Shown here: piece after piece, positions 31,148 to 43,100 of the stretch | How the letters are laid out: each line of letters starts with the position of its first letter | Position numbering within the stretch: position 1 is the stretch's first letter | NCBI GenBank assembly: GCA_036768485.1 | Contig: JAVLUZ010000401.1 | Location: 930,001 to 994,000, forward strand | DNA length: 64,000 nucleotides | Origin: Mermis nigrescens | Lineage: Eukaryota > Nematoda > Enoplea > Mermithida > Mermithidae | Reading direction: 5' to 3' | The notes under the pieces: generated by a model | The model's database searches: none | The model's input: the letters and a program-made list of their open reading frames with translations, nothing else | Told to the model about the DNA's origin: nothing | Translations under genes and position numbers: made by a program

Positions 31148-34100
31148 TCAGCAATTAAATCGGAATAGGGCAACTAGGGGCAGGCAAGGGCAATTGCGAT
31201 GAACGAGATGTTCAATTAACAGATTATGCAGATAGATGATACGCACTGTTTTCGGTGTGGGTAATGCAACAATACAATAAGGACCAATTTGTTTAGGCGA
31301 GAGTTTGTCCAATTCTGGGTTGAATAACTGTTTTATTATTGGGATAAACGATATCATTGACTGCAAAATTACTTTTGTGTGCTGTCTTGTCATATTGCTT
31401 TTTCTGCTGGTGACTATGCTTTAGCAAGATTTTTGCTAGCAATTTCGTGCAAATTAAGAACTGTTATTTTTAAGTCAGCAAGATATTTTTCAGTGACATT
31501 AGGAAGGTTAGGATTTGATGTGAGATCGTTTAGCAACTGAATCTGAGTGGAAACAAAGGCTCACAACCACACATGGGCCTGGGGCGTTTGGGGGTATGTA
31601 CCCCCACCCAGAAGTTGAAATAACCCCCCCCCAAAAATCAAAATACCCCCAGAATTCAAATTTTGAAATTTTTTTGCTTTTTTAGCGATTTTTTGATGCC
31701 ATTGGATAGTGCTTGATGAGAAACGTCAAAAAATGGTGTTTTTTTTGTCATATAACCACTTTTAAGACCATTTTTTTACCTTCGAAAATTTTTTCTTCCC
31801 CTCCCCAGAATTTCAGGGCTGCCCACCTATGCTCACGACCATACAGCATTTTGAATGGCAATATATTCGTAGCTGACTGCGGCGTTGCGAGATATGCAAA
31901 TAACGCAAAAGGCAAAAACTGTTCACAGTCATACTGATTTCTCGTGCTTAATTTAGAAAGTCCATCGACGAGAGTTCAGTTATATCGATCGTTCAACCAG
32001 CCCATCACACTGGGGGTGGTATTGGGTAGTGAAAACTTTTTGGACGTTTAGCAATTTGCAAATTTCCAATAGAAGGAGCTGATGTAAAATTTGTACCCTG
32101 ATCAGTCAAAAATCGTTTTGGAACTCCATGTCTTGGGATGACTTTGCAGCAGTAATAAGTTTGCAATAGTGGCTGCTTTAATATCAGACACTGCAAACGC
32201 TTCAACATACTTAGTAAAATAGTCCATGAAGACAACAATTTGATCGTTTCTGGATGTCGAGCGCGGCATATGTAAACAATCACACGCGATGAGCTCAAAA
32301 GGTGATGAGACTTCGATGGGTTGCAAGGGTATGTGCGGTAGGATTATTAGCTACCTTACGCTGCAAACACACTTCACAGTTCTTACATCGACGCAAGCAC
32401 ATCATTCTCCATTCTAGGCCACTAATAATGGAGCTGAATGGCAGGCAAAATCTTTTGCACGAGAAAAATAGGCTCCAAAGATGGAATCATTGGAATTCGG
32501 TTAGGATGAAGCGACGCAGAGATTTAGGAATCACAAGCTGATGAATTATATTAGCTGCACGCTTTGGCTGGAATCTGCGATATAGGATCTTATTGAGCAA
32601 GAAAAATTTGTTGCGATATTTACGTGTTGTCAGGTCATTGAGCGATTCACGAATTTTACTTAACTCTGTCATCTTGACGTTGTTCGGCAAGAAGCTTTGC
32701 GGGCGACAGAATTTCTGCTCTTTTGGCATTAAAAAGCTTGATTCGTTCGTAGAAAATTGGTGGATGGTCTTTTTGCGCAGTTTGCGGTTTTGGCGCGATC
32801 GTTGGTTGTCTTATATTAGAAGGTTCGTTTTTGTCGTCAGACTCAGACGCTTCAGATTCTGAGGTTTGCAACATTAGCAATGGGCTGTTATCGTTGCGAT
32901 CATGTACTTAGGATGATGCAATAATAAATCCACAGCACAATTATACGCACCTGGAACATATACAACCTCATACTTGTATTCTTGTAATTTGAGACCCCAT
33001 CATCTTAGACGACTCAAAGGATCTTTTACATTTATGAGCCACGTAAGCGCTTGATGATCCGTTTCTACGATGAATTTTTTGCCATAGAGATAATGTTGAT
33101 AGTGCTTAATTGCCCATACAACTGCTAAAGCCTCCTTCTCAGAAGTGGCATAGTTGCATTTGGCCGAGTTTAAAACACGGCTAGCATAACCAAGGATAAA
33201 GCGATTTTTAGATGGAAGATGTTTCTGTGTAAGGATTGCACCTAACTCGTAATTGCTTGCATCGGTTGTCAAATATGAATTGATGATCATTATCGAATTT
33301 GGGCAACTGCAAAATTGGTGGCGACGTAAAAGCATCTTTTAGCGATTGAAAAGCTTTTTGATGTTCATCAGTCCAAATAAATTCGGTATCTTTTTGTAAT
33401 AATCGGAAAAGAAGTTTCGCGATTTTTGCAAGATCTTTCACAAATTTTTTGAACCATTGTACAAGGCCAAGAAATTTTTGCAAAGCTTTCACCGTTTTTG
33501 GAACTGGAAAATTGATTAAATCGGCAATTTTGGATAAGTCAGGAGCAATACCTAGCAAACTTATGCGATGGCCCAAAAATTGGACTTCCGCATGTGCTAA
33601 ATGGCATTTTTCTGGTTTAACCCTTAAGTTTGCATTTTGTAATGCACGCAAAAGACGTTTTCTAGATCGTGTAAGATGTTCGGAAAACGTGCTCGCAAAA
33701 ACACAATTATGTCATCGATATATACGAGGCATGTTTTCCAATTTAAACCAGCAAGAACGAGCTCCATAAGACGTTGGAAATCTGCAGGGGCATTTTTTAA
33801 ACCGAATAGCAACACTTCGAATTTGTAGTGACCTACGGGGCAGATAAAAGCGGTTTTTCACGCGATTTTTTGTCAAGGGGGATCTGCCAATACCCAGATT
33901 TTAAGTCTAGCGTACTAAAGTAGGCTGCAGACCCAAGTGCATCAAAATAGTCATCAATTTGTGGCAGGGGGTAAATTTGGGTTTTTGTCACATCATTTAG
34001 TCTTCAGTAATCCACAACTGGGTGGAGGGAACCATCCTTTTTCCCAATTAAAAACAAAGGGCTGGCCCAGGGGCTTGTTGTTGGTCTTATGACGTTTTCC

Positions 34101-35060
34101 GCGATCATTTCGTTAATTACTTTCTGCATGACTTGTCTACGCTCGTGTTCGACGCAATAGGTTTTGCCTACAACAGGGGATTATCCCCTGTGTCGAAATG
34201 ATGCTTAACGAGCGGAGTACGACCAAGTGATTCGCCTTTTAATGCGAATATCGAATTATATGTTTGACACAGATCACGAATTTGCTGCTGTTCCTTAGAA
34301 TTAACGATGCAACCTTGCAGAGCCTTATTTATCGAAGAAAAGAGTTCGGGTGACCTATCGTCTGAAACAGCAATATGGGACACTACATCAACATCAAGCG
34401 TTAGCAAGCCAATGAATTCTCCCGTGTCAACTTGAATAGGCGATTTAGACATGTTACATAATCGCAGAGGAAAAACGGAAAGCGAAGTGTCGACGATTGC
34501 AGGGGCGACAAAAAGTGAACTTTTGCGCATGAAATCTGGATTGGGCTCGAAAAGTGCAATATCAGCATCGTAAGAACCGTGACTAATATAAGCTAGTGTT
34601 ATTAGTTTGTGACGTGGCAAAATTGTGATTGGCTCTGAAATTGAAACATGCACGCAGATAGGACATGCAATTTTAGCATTTGGATTGGTGCGAAAATGCA
34701 ATTTTTTGTTTGGCGATAAGAGATTTAATTTTATACCATTTATGAACGCACAGTCTTCAATGGGATTTACCCAGAGTAATGCGGAACGGCAAAAATCAAA
34801 ACCGAGAAGCATGTCTTCTGGCAATTTATCAATAATAGAAACTAACGTGGAGATAGAATGATCGGCGATAGTTATAGTCATATTAAAGTTAAAACGAACG
34901 ACTGCTGTCATGTCTCCTACACCGTGCACTACGTTAGACGTTTGTTTCGGAGGTAACTTGAAACCAAGTCTTAAAAATGCTGCAGTAGTCATCATTGTGA
35001 CTTGCGAGCCTGTATCAATTAGTGCCGAGATTTTTACACCATGAATTTCAGCTAAAATGA
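31148..35060 (-). pseudogene. Gypsy pol: protease, reverse transcriptase, RNase H, integrase
   Basis: Aspartic protease ALIDTGSQVT is near 35000-35030, followed by a long open segment (34168-34995). RT follows: [15 protein letters not shown] and VYIDDIIVF (near 33710-33800), then QFLGHRISLLGI. RNase H is at LTTDASNYELGAILT and YATSEKEALAVVWAIKHYQH (about 33060-33280). Integrase shows IACDCLHMP, LTDQGTNFTS and YHPQCDGLVER (31985-32300), giving the D, D and E residues. The C-terminal part (FLPFALFAYLATPQS, then KLSPKQIGPYCIV) is split by a MITE at 31568-31831. Stops and frameshifts are frequent, so it is inactive. Confidence 0.9.
31568..31831 (-). mobile_element. hAT-like MITE in the gypsy integrase
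   Basis: Starts CACACATGGGC, ends GCCCACCTATG, with flanks CTCACAAC (31560-31567) and CTCACGAC (31832-31839). It separates the integrase core from its C-terminal domain. Confidence 0.8.
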
Positions 35061-35689
35061 TGGGTAAATTAGTACCTGCATGACTGACAATTGGAATTTC
35101 AGAATCCTTATTTAGGTGGGGGATGACGCCATTTTTTCATAAACTGCCAATCTTCGTTGCAATCTTTCATATTCTTCCAAAAATGCTTGAGATGCAAAAT
35201 TTTCTTCACGCTTATTTGCCTCAGTTGAATTAGAGGTAACCGTGTTTACATCTTTTTTGGGCAAAAAGGCGGTTGCAGAGGGTAAAGCTCTATGGCGGGC
35301 TGGTAATCCGCTACATATGTGACGTTAGGGGGATAATTTTGCGGCGACAGAACGATAATCAGAATTATAATAGGTATTACGCTGTTCTGGCGGATAAGTC
35401 ACGTAAGGATTATTTTGACGATAGTCATAAGATTGAACGCGATTATCATAAGGCTGATTTTGATAATTTTGACAATAAGTTGGCACATAGTTGTTATAGT
35501 TTTGCCTAAAAAGTGGGCGCGAGCGTCTTGAATCAAAACGTGCATCAGAATTTTGCAACATAGGTTGGCGATTTTGACTTTGATCGCAATATCTAGGCTT
35601 AGATGGTTGACGATTATTATAATTTGGGCGCGATGATGAGCGATTGCGATTATTCCAAGAACGCGACTGACTATGCTGAGCACAGCGAA

Positions 35690-37814
35690 ATCATTTCTTG
35701 CTTGTTGTGCACTTTTCATCTAATTTGCGCTGCTTTAGCCTTTTAAAACACTCTTCTTGCATGTGACCATTTCTTTTACAGTATCTGCAATATTTACGCG
35801 ATGAAGATTTTCATCATTTTTGGGGCGATTTTGAGCGATTAAACGTTTTATTGCGTGACCTGATCAGAATCGACATTATTTGTAAAACGTACAGATTCTT
35901 TAGGAAACGCGCCTCCAGGAGGAGTAGCACTTGTTGAAACATAAGGTGTTGGCGCTTTTTTCGCTGCAAGTTGATGATTAGCATACTCTGCGCATTTAGC
36001 ATTATGCAAAAACTCATGCAGATGGGCTTCAGGCGCACGTTGATAAGCTGCAGTTGAAATTTCGGGTAACATACCACGCTTTAATTGATGTCTAAGCATT
36101 TCATTAAATTGCTCTGAGTCGACTTCAATGTGAGGTCTGAGCGTGCCTTAATTCTTTGTGAAGCGAGAGATAATAAGCTTGGACAGACTCATTAGGCTGT
36201 TGCTTATGGTCAAGAAAGCGATCATATATAGTATCTTGATTGAGTGGGCGAAATTCTGCAGTCATAGCATACTTAGTTTTAGTATATGATCTACGCACTT
36301 CCTCAGGCAATGCTTCATATAAATTTAAAGCATAATTGTCAAAAAATGATGACACAAATTTAGCTCTGTCAGTTTTATCGATTTTGTACAAATTATTGCC
36401 AGTCTTTCAAATTCATTGAAAAATTTTTGAATATCTGTTTACTCACCCTGAAAAGATTTCCTAGCAGCAACTGCAATATGCATTTGCTGTATAAATGGAC
36501 CACAATAATGGCCTCGGCAATGGATGATTTATGGTATGAGGATGATGATGATGAATCCGAATTATGGCGCGAGTGAGCGACATGAATTGAGCAAGCTGCT
36601 ACTGCGACACGAGCGATGCAAATATTTAGGCTGTGAATTACTCAGTGTCCTCATCTGAAAATGTGACGCGATGCTGACTCGTTGGCGGCGCAATGATATT
36701 GTCCTTTATAGGCATTGATTCGTCATTAGGTTTTGATAAATTACCTTGTGTGGAGAAATTATCGCTCCTCTGATGTGACACGTGCTGCAGGGGCGCGCTT
36801 TCCACATTAGGAGGAATAATACTGCAAAGGACGGCGGGTTTAAAGATGGTTGCGACATATTATATACAGCATTAGGCATAAATTAAGGTGCTAGCTGATT
36901 TAAAGGCCACTGCAAAAATTATGAAGGGCTAGGCGTAATTTCAGCAATTTGTTGGTTTAACGCTTGCTGCAAAGCATGCGCAGAATTAGATAAATTATCC
37001 GCCAAAATAGGGTTTTGCGTGTGGTGCTTGTGAATATGTGAAGACATAAAATGAACAGGTGAGTGCTCACTCATAGGTATAATAGGCACAAATGTCCTTT
37101 TGGACGTTGAGTATAACCTTAGGCTTATGATTATTTATCGTAGGCCGAATGACGGGTGATGAATTATTGAACTCAGTTTCAATATTTATTGCCTGTTTGA
37201 CACGCCGTTTTGGTAATTTGATAGGTACATAATTAATTACGTTCTTGTCATTATGTGATTGGAAAGGCTGATTAACTCAGAGCAACCAGAAATTGTAGCC
37301 GTAAGCCTTAGATTATTAATTTTGTCACAAATTTGGCGCATTTCTTGCGCATGCTGAAAATTCAATTTTTCCTGCTGAGAATTCATTTTTTGAAAATTCT
37401 CAAGAAGAGACAGAAGTATTTGATCAGAATTTGTCGAATTAGGGCGAATTTTGTCCTCATTTTGCTTTTGAGAAGCATTACTTTCCATATCAAAAGTCTG
37501 AACGGGTAAAATGGCTTCATTTTCTGGTTGATTATTGTTATTATTTGCTCGCAAGTTATGATCGTTATTAACAATTGTTGCTTCAGAAGGTATTTCACTT
37601 AGTGCATTGGCAGGAATTCTGGTTCCTGAACGGATACTGCCAGTAGTTGTGTCATTATTGAAAGGAATAAAAGAGGTATTATTTGCCAAAGGGGGTAAGG
37701 TATTATTATTGTTTGCCAAAGAACTAATTTGATCATTTTGCAATTGGTGTGCAGAACAAGATTGTGGTGGCTTTTTTTAACCGGAGGAGTGCTAAGAATT
37801 TTCTTACCACCCAT
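35690..37814 (-). pseudogene. Gypsy gag with zinc knuckle
   Basis: It starts MGGKKILSTPPVKKSHHN at 37814 and shifts frame near 37750 into an Asn-rich segment (LANNNNTLPPLANN). A gag core helix region follows at 36391-36125 (FFDNYALNLYEALPEEV, then FRPLNQDTIYDRFLDHKQQP). The zinc knuckle CRYCKRNGHMQEEC is near 35755-35800. Several breaks are present. A Tyr/Asn/Gln-rich linker (35325-35561) joins this to the protease. Gag would form the virus-like particle and bind RNA. Confidence 0.75.
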
Positions 37815-38112
37815 TTGAAAAATGAAACGTTTGAAATATAAATGTTAGGTTAAAGAACACAAAATTTTTTTCACCAAAAATTGAATATCTTTAAATCCGA
37901 AAATTTTTTTTCGAATCTGACCCCTCTAGGAAATAGGTTTTTCAAGAACGTAACTCTATATGCTGGGATAGCAACAAGTTTAAAAGAGAGGTGAAGGAAG
38001 ATTTATGTGCTTGGCAAAAATATATAGTTTAGTCAATTAGGTATAGAGAAAAATACCAGCAACTTTACCCCAAAAACAAAATCTTTTCCACAAATGCTTA
38101 ACTTATTTGCGC
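37809..38112 (-). repeat. Gypsy leader, one arm of an inverted pair
   Basis: The 5' leader from the gag ATG outward to the LTR. It matches the reverse complement of about 39824-40100, with shared words GAGAAAAATACCAGCAACTT and CACAAATGCTTAACTTA. Confidence 0.75.
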
Positions 38113-38275
38113 ACTGCTGCAGCGCTGACAATATGATAAAAATATACGGGCAAAAAAATAAACATTTTTAGGTTGCAAAATAAATATTCTTGGGTAAGGA
38201 AAATATTTGTGATTAATTTGAATGATGACAGACACCGGATTGGTTGTCGCAAGCAACCTTAAGGGGGAACTCCAA

Positions 38276-39732
38276 TGTAACTTATGAGGCATTGTGTGCT
38301 TTAGAGTTATCTATGTAATTTAAGCTGCATTGCTAGGGACTTGCTGGTTAAGTACTTGCAGTCATACGTGGGCAGCCAGAAAATTCTGGGAGGGGTGCAA
38401 GATTTTATGAAGGTAAAAAACATGGCCTTAAAAATGGTGGTATGGCAATAAAGACACCATTTTTTGACATTTCTCATCAAGCACTATCCATTGGCATCAA
38501 AAAATTGCGAAAAAACGAAAAAATTTCCAAAAATTGAATTCTGGGGGTGTATTTTGATTTCTGGGGGTGCATACCCCACTGAACCCCCATGCCCAGGTGT
38601 GCTTGCAGTATGTACAATACCTAAACTGACAGCATGCCACTGGGGAAGATACCCTACACACAAACAACTCCAAAAACAACAACCCACAATCAGTACCTTC
38701 AGGGCTTACTTAAATACCTTGCTACACTTAGCACTGGTCTGGGAGCTACGGCAATCTGCCCTTATTCTACCTTTTGACCCTAAATACCTAATACCTTAAG
38801 TCTCCTTGGACATAGCTTGTCCGTACTTGGGATTTCAGGAGGGAATAGCCAACCGCAGAACCCAACACACCCTGGTATTTACCCATGGTCCTTAGACCTA
38901 TTTTAGACCAAAAGAATATTTTTGGTGAAAGGAATTGAAAGATTTTGCACTAGATTACCTATGGCAAAATAAATTACAAATTTAGGTTCCAATAGCACTC
39001 TGAACAATAAATACAACAACAAAGAGCTCTAGTCCTGGCTGTCATCCAGTATAAAAATTATGTAATAATTTTTATAGTTTTTTGGTTTGAAAAAGGAATA
39101 ATGAATTTTGAGAAAATTGAATAACCAAAAGGTTTTACCCCAAAATTATCTGGCAGTCAAAGATGTTTAGGCCGGCCAACCAAAAACCAAACTACCTGCA
39201 GTATAATGCACCTCTAGGTAGCTGCTATCTAATTTTATCTACGCCAAACAAATGTATTAAAAAATGGCATTCACAAAGTCAAAGAAGACACGCCAGAATG
39301 AATATAGCTCAAACGCAACCCCAGCCAAACTAATAATGGTTGAAGGGGATTACAGTAAAGAAGAAAAAAGATTATATTTTTTTGTCAATAAAGGGCGCTA
39401 CTTGCGCTATGGATTTTTCCGATTTCTGCACAGGCTTAATGTGATTTGTGGTCATGTTGCCTATGTTTTGTATGCAAAGAAACAGGGATGTATATGGTTT
39501 CACAGGCAATTTGTGTTGCGTGTTCCTCACAACACCTATGCGATGTAAAGCCCAGCAAATAATGCTGTGTGGCAGGGTAGCCTCCGCACGTCCTACTGTC
39601 GAGGTCTGTCCGACTGCGAACTAATTGGTTTTAGATGGCTGGATTTCTGGAAAGACTGGTTGGTCAAAATAAACAAAGATAAAGTCTGTTTTAGCTGTAA
39701 GTGTTTTGGCACCTGTAGATACATTATCTACA
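38276..39732 (-). repeat. 5' LTR of the gypsy element (contains a MITE)
   Basis: Starts TGTAACTTAT on the plus strand and ends TTATCTACA. It matches 27260-28511 apart from the MITE at 38363-38601. Just inside it (minus strand, 38275 leftwards) lies TTGGAGTTCCCCC, a possible primer-binding site that I cannot assign to a tRNA. Confidence 0.8.
38363..38601 (+). mobile_element. hAT-like MITE in the gypsy 5' LTR
   Basis: Ends CATACGTGGGCAGC and GCCCAGGTGTG, flanked by perfect CTTGCAGT duplications (38355-38362 and 38602-38609). The other LTR has one uninterrupted CTTGCAGT at the matching place (27347 region), which proves an insertion after LTR duplication. Confidence 0.9.
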
Positions 39733-39737
39733 CTCAT

Positions 39738-40100
39738 AGCAATCAAACCATTGTCAGTCATCATAATTAACAATACATATTTTTCTACCCAAAAAGTAAT
39801 TACTTTTGGTCAACTAAATGTGCGCATTTAAGTTAAGCATTTGTGGCAAACATTTTGTGTTTTTGTGGCAAAGTTGCTGGTATTTTTCTCTATACCTTAG
39901 GTTACTAATTGATATTGTTTTGCCACGCACATAATTTTCTTCGCCTCTCTTGCATACTTCTTGCTATATTGGCAAGCACAGTTATGTTTCTGGATAACTG
40001 CTTTCTGATTCAGATTCAAAAAAATTTTTCGGATTCAACAATAAGTCAATTTTGTGAAATTTTCTTATTTAATTTTTGAACGTTCCATTTTTGAAATGGG
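39738..40100 (+). repeat. Mirror-image gypsy leader right of the 5' LTR
   Basis: On the plus strand this reads as the gypsy leader down to a gag-like start codon (40096-40098), then GG, and at once the TIR of the large Polinton. It belongs to a second, opposite copy of the same retroelement family or to an inversion. Confidence 0.7.
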
Positions 40101-43100
40101 AGTAGTTAAGGGTGGGACCCTGGATCTTATGGTTAAGGATAGGCAATGCTTAAGCATAGGCAAAGTAGGCAGGTTTGCACCCTGGCTTTTCTCAGGATGC
40201 AGATTGGTATACTAATGTTTTAGTACACTAATAATGAAGGTTAACCTGGGCACGCCCAAACCCATGTACTAAAAATTTGCTAGACTAATAAATAGTCAAC
40301 CTGGGCGAGCCCAAATTGGTGTACTAAAATTTTGGTATATTAAAAATACTTAGGGACTGCAAACCCTGAATTTAAGCCTAAGTGTAAAGTGAAGAGGCCA
40401 GAGGGTTGCCTAAGTGTAAACTAAGCCTAAGCGCAAGTACCCCCATATCTAAGCCTAAGTAAATAATATGGAGTGCAAATTAAAGAGGTTGGGAAGTCAG
40501 GCTAGGGATATGAATCCCAGCCCATTTAGGCCTAAGCTAAGCCTAAGTGTAAACTGAGCCAGTCCTGTAGTAGTTGACCTGAGTGGGGGTGTAAATATAA
40601 ACATATGCTAACTGTCTTATCCCTAAGCCTAAAAAACCAGGGTGGAGGTGTAGCCTAAACAAAAAGCACCAACAAGCATAAGTTAAGCTAGTCCTAAAAA
40701 TGTGAAATAGCTGACCCAAATGGGGGTGTAAATTAAGTTTAAGCACTGATTAAGATGAATTTCGAGTATCCTAGATCAAATCATATAAGATACATATGCA
40801 ACAATAATGGGGGATATGCCCAGAAGGGCATGCAATGTTGAACGCAAATTGATATAAATAATTGTTTTTAATAATGGTTTTCAATAATTGATGTAATCAT
40901 AATCATCATATAAACTAAACAAAATGACGTCTTGTCCAGTCACGCTGTGTTTCAAGACAGGTACTGGCCAGAGGAACGAAATAAACAAAAAATGATCATC
41001 AGAATTTTTATAAATTAGGTACACGGGTTATAAGATCATAATGATTATCAGTAGAATATAGATTGATAACTTTGTCGGCTTCAGGTCCTTCATAAATTTT
41101 GCTGCCATTGCAGTATACATTGAGCTGATAAATGGGTATCAAAACATTTTGAATTTTTTTAACAGCTTCTAAATCATATGTCTCCGCTGCAAGATTCAAA
41201 CTTGCCTTGCTCAGTAATTCTCGGGCTAATTGCTTCTGTTTTGTATAACGATTTTTATCACCTTTTCTAACGGCTTCCCAGTCAGAACTGTTCTCTAATT
41301 TAGCAATTCCAGTAACAACTGCACGAGGTAAAGACAGGTTATCATTTGATGTAATTTTAATGAAAGCACCACCAGACTTGCAAAATTCCTTAACGTCCTT
41401 TTGCAAGCCAGTGCCCCATTGTGCATTTATATCAACAATAATGACTTGCCAGATCATGGCTTCACTTAAACAAAAATCTTTCTTTGACTGGGCTACACGT
41501 TCAATGAGGCTGAGAATTTGTTCAGCATTAATGTTCTGAGCTGTAGTAAACGGAACTAACACAGACGAATATAAACGCGGATGTTTTATTTCAATACCGA
41601 CCTTGCAGTCGGGAGGGTGATCATGCAATAGTCTCCTAATAACATCTTTAAAAATTAAATTCAAAATACGATAAATATCAGTCCATTGATTCATTTTCTC
41701 GAACTTTAAAGTGTACGCTTTTGCAAAAGAATTGAATTTTTTAGCATGAATGGGTTTATGAAGTTCATTTAGAGTGTAAAATTCATTAATATCCATATTT
41801 TTATGCATTGTTACAAATAAAATTTGCGTTTTTGCTATTATTTGGTTATATATGCTCTACATGAAACATCAAATTCACGGGTTTAAGCGAAACATGCCCA
41901 GACACGCCCAAGGATTAACAATCTTCATTTAACTAAAAGTGGTTGTACAACTAAATTAATTTTACATATATGTCATCAAAAGACTAATCTTTTATCAAAC
42001 TCAAACGTTATTTTTCATTTGAAAAGTATGTTTTATCCTGAATATGCTCATTTTTGAGAGGCTGCCACTATTTTAGTGAAATTATGGGATTGTGGCCAGT
42101 GCAGTTGAGATGAATCAGGCAGAAATGTACAGATAATCTCTAAAAATAGTAAATTTTAGAGTCCACAAAGTATATGTTACGCAGGAAATTATGCGTTAGA
42201 GTTCCATTTGACTATATTTGGGACAGTTTTCTCACTATATTTTATATATTTTCTAATTTTTGACTATATATTTTAGATATTTTGGCTGATTTCATAAAAA
42301 ATTGTATAAATGAATTATATATTGCAGAAAGTAGAGGCTGTCGAACCCAAGAGGTGATACAAAAGAGAAAGCTGAAAATAATTGTTGAATAGAAAAACAC
42401 AATAAAATTAAAAAACAGTTGATATAGTATGACCTAAGGTAGAATATATTTAGAAACTTACAGCATGCTTAGTGAAATTGTAAAGAAATAATCAGAGTAA
42501 TGTAGCATTTCTGAGATTAAATTATGCATTCCAATGGAACATTTTGGAGGATGAAAGGTCAAAACAAGAAATAATATGGTAAAAAACTCGAAAAGGCATA
42601 GTTATTAGCTATATCTTGTATGATTTATGATTGAATTTGACTGAAGTTCATAAAAAACGATGGATAAAATCAAACTTGCTACACCTTAGATGTATAAAGG
42701 ATTCCACAGGGTGTATTAGCTAGAATATAGTCAACTAAAAGTGGCAAATGATAGAAATATTATAGTAAGTGTTACTAGCAATTAGATTTGAAACTGAAAA
42801 TTCTTAGAAAAAAGTATACATAACCGAGAATTCTATGATGTACTGGTATCCTAGAAAGCTTTCTGTTTCTTCTTACACACGCATTTCAATGATTCTGAGG
42901 CTCACACAAGGTTTTTAAAGACCTTTTTGTGTTATGTGTGTATTAATTTTATGGGAAAAACAGCAATTTATTGTTTTGCCAAGCAAAAAAAATAAAAAAT
43001 TGTTGAACTATATTGAATATAACGGTGTCTACCTAACCATATGTGCTCATAAAAAAAGAAATTATGACCCCCATAGGCGATTTTATGCTATTTTGGGCCG

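Larger units (their letters stand above)
27260..39732 (-). mobile_element. Ty3/gypsy LTR retrotransposon, minus strand, degenerate
   Basis: Two directly repeated LTRs (27260-28511 and 38276-39732) frame gag and pol on the minus strand with the order protease, RT, RNase H, integrase, which is the Ty3/gypsy order. A purine-rich tract ends right at the left LTR. The LTRs differ clearly by eye, and all genes carry breaks, so the copy is old. Three hAT MITEs are inserted (29208-29460, 31568-31831, 38363-38601). The expected 4-6 bp target duplication was not found, and a mirrored leader lies beyond the right LTR. Confidence 0.85.
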
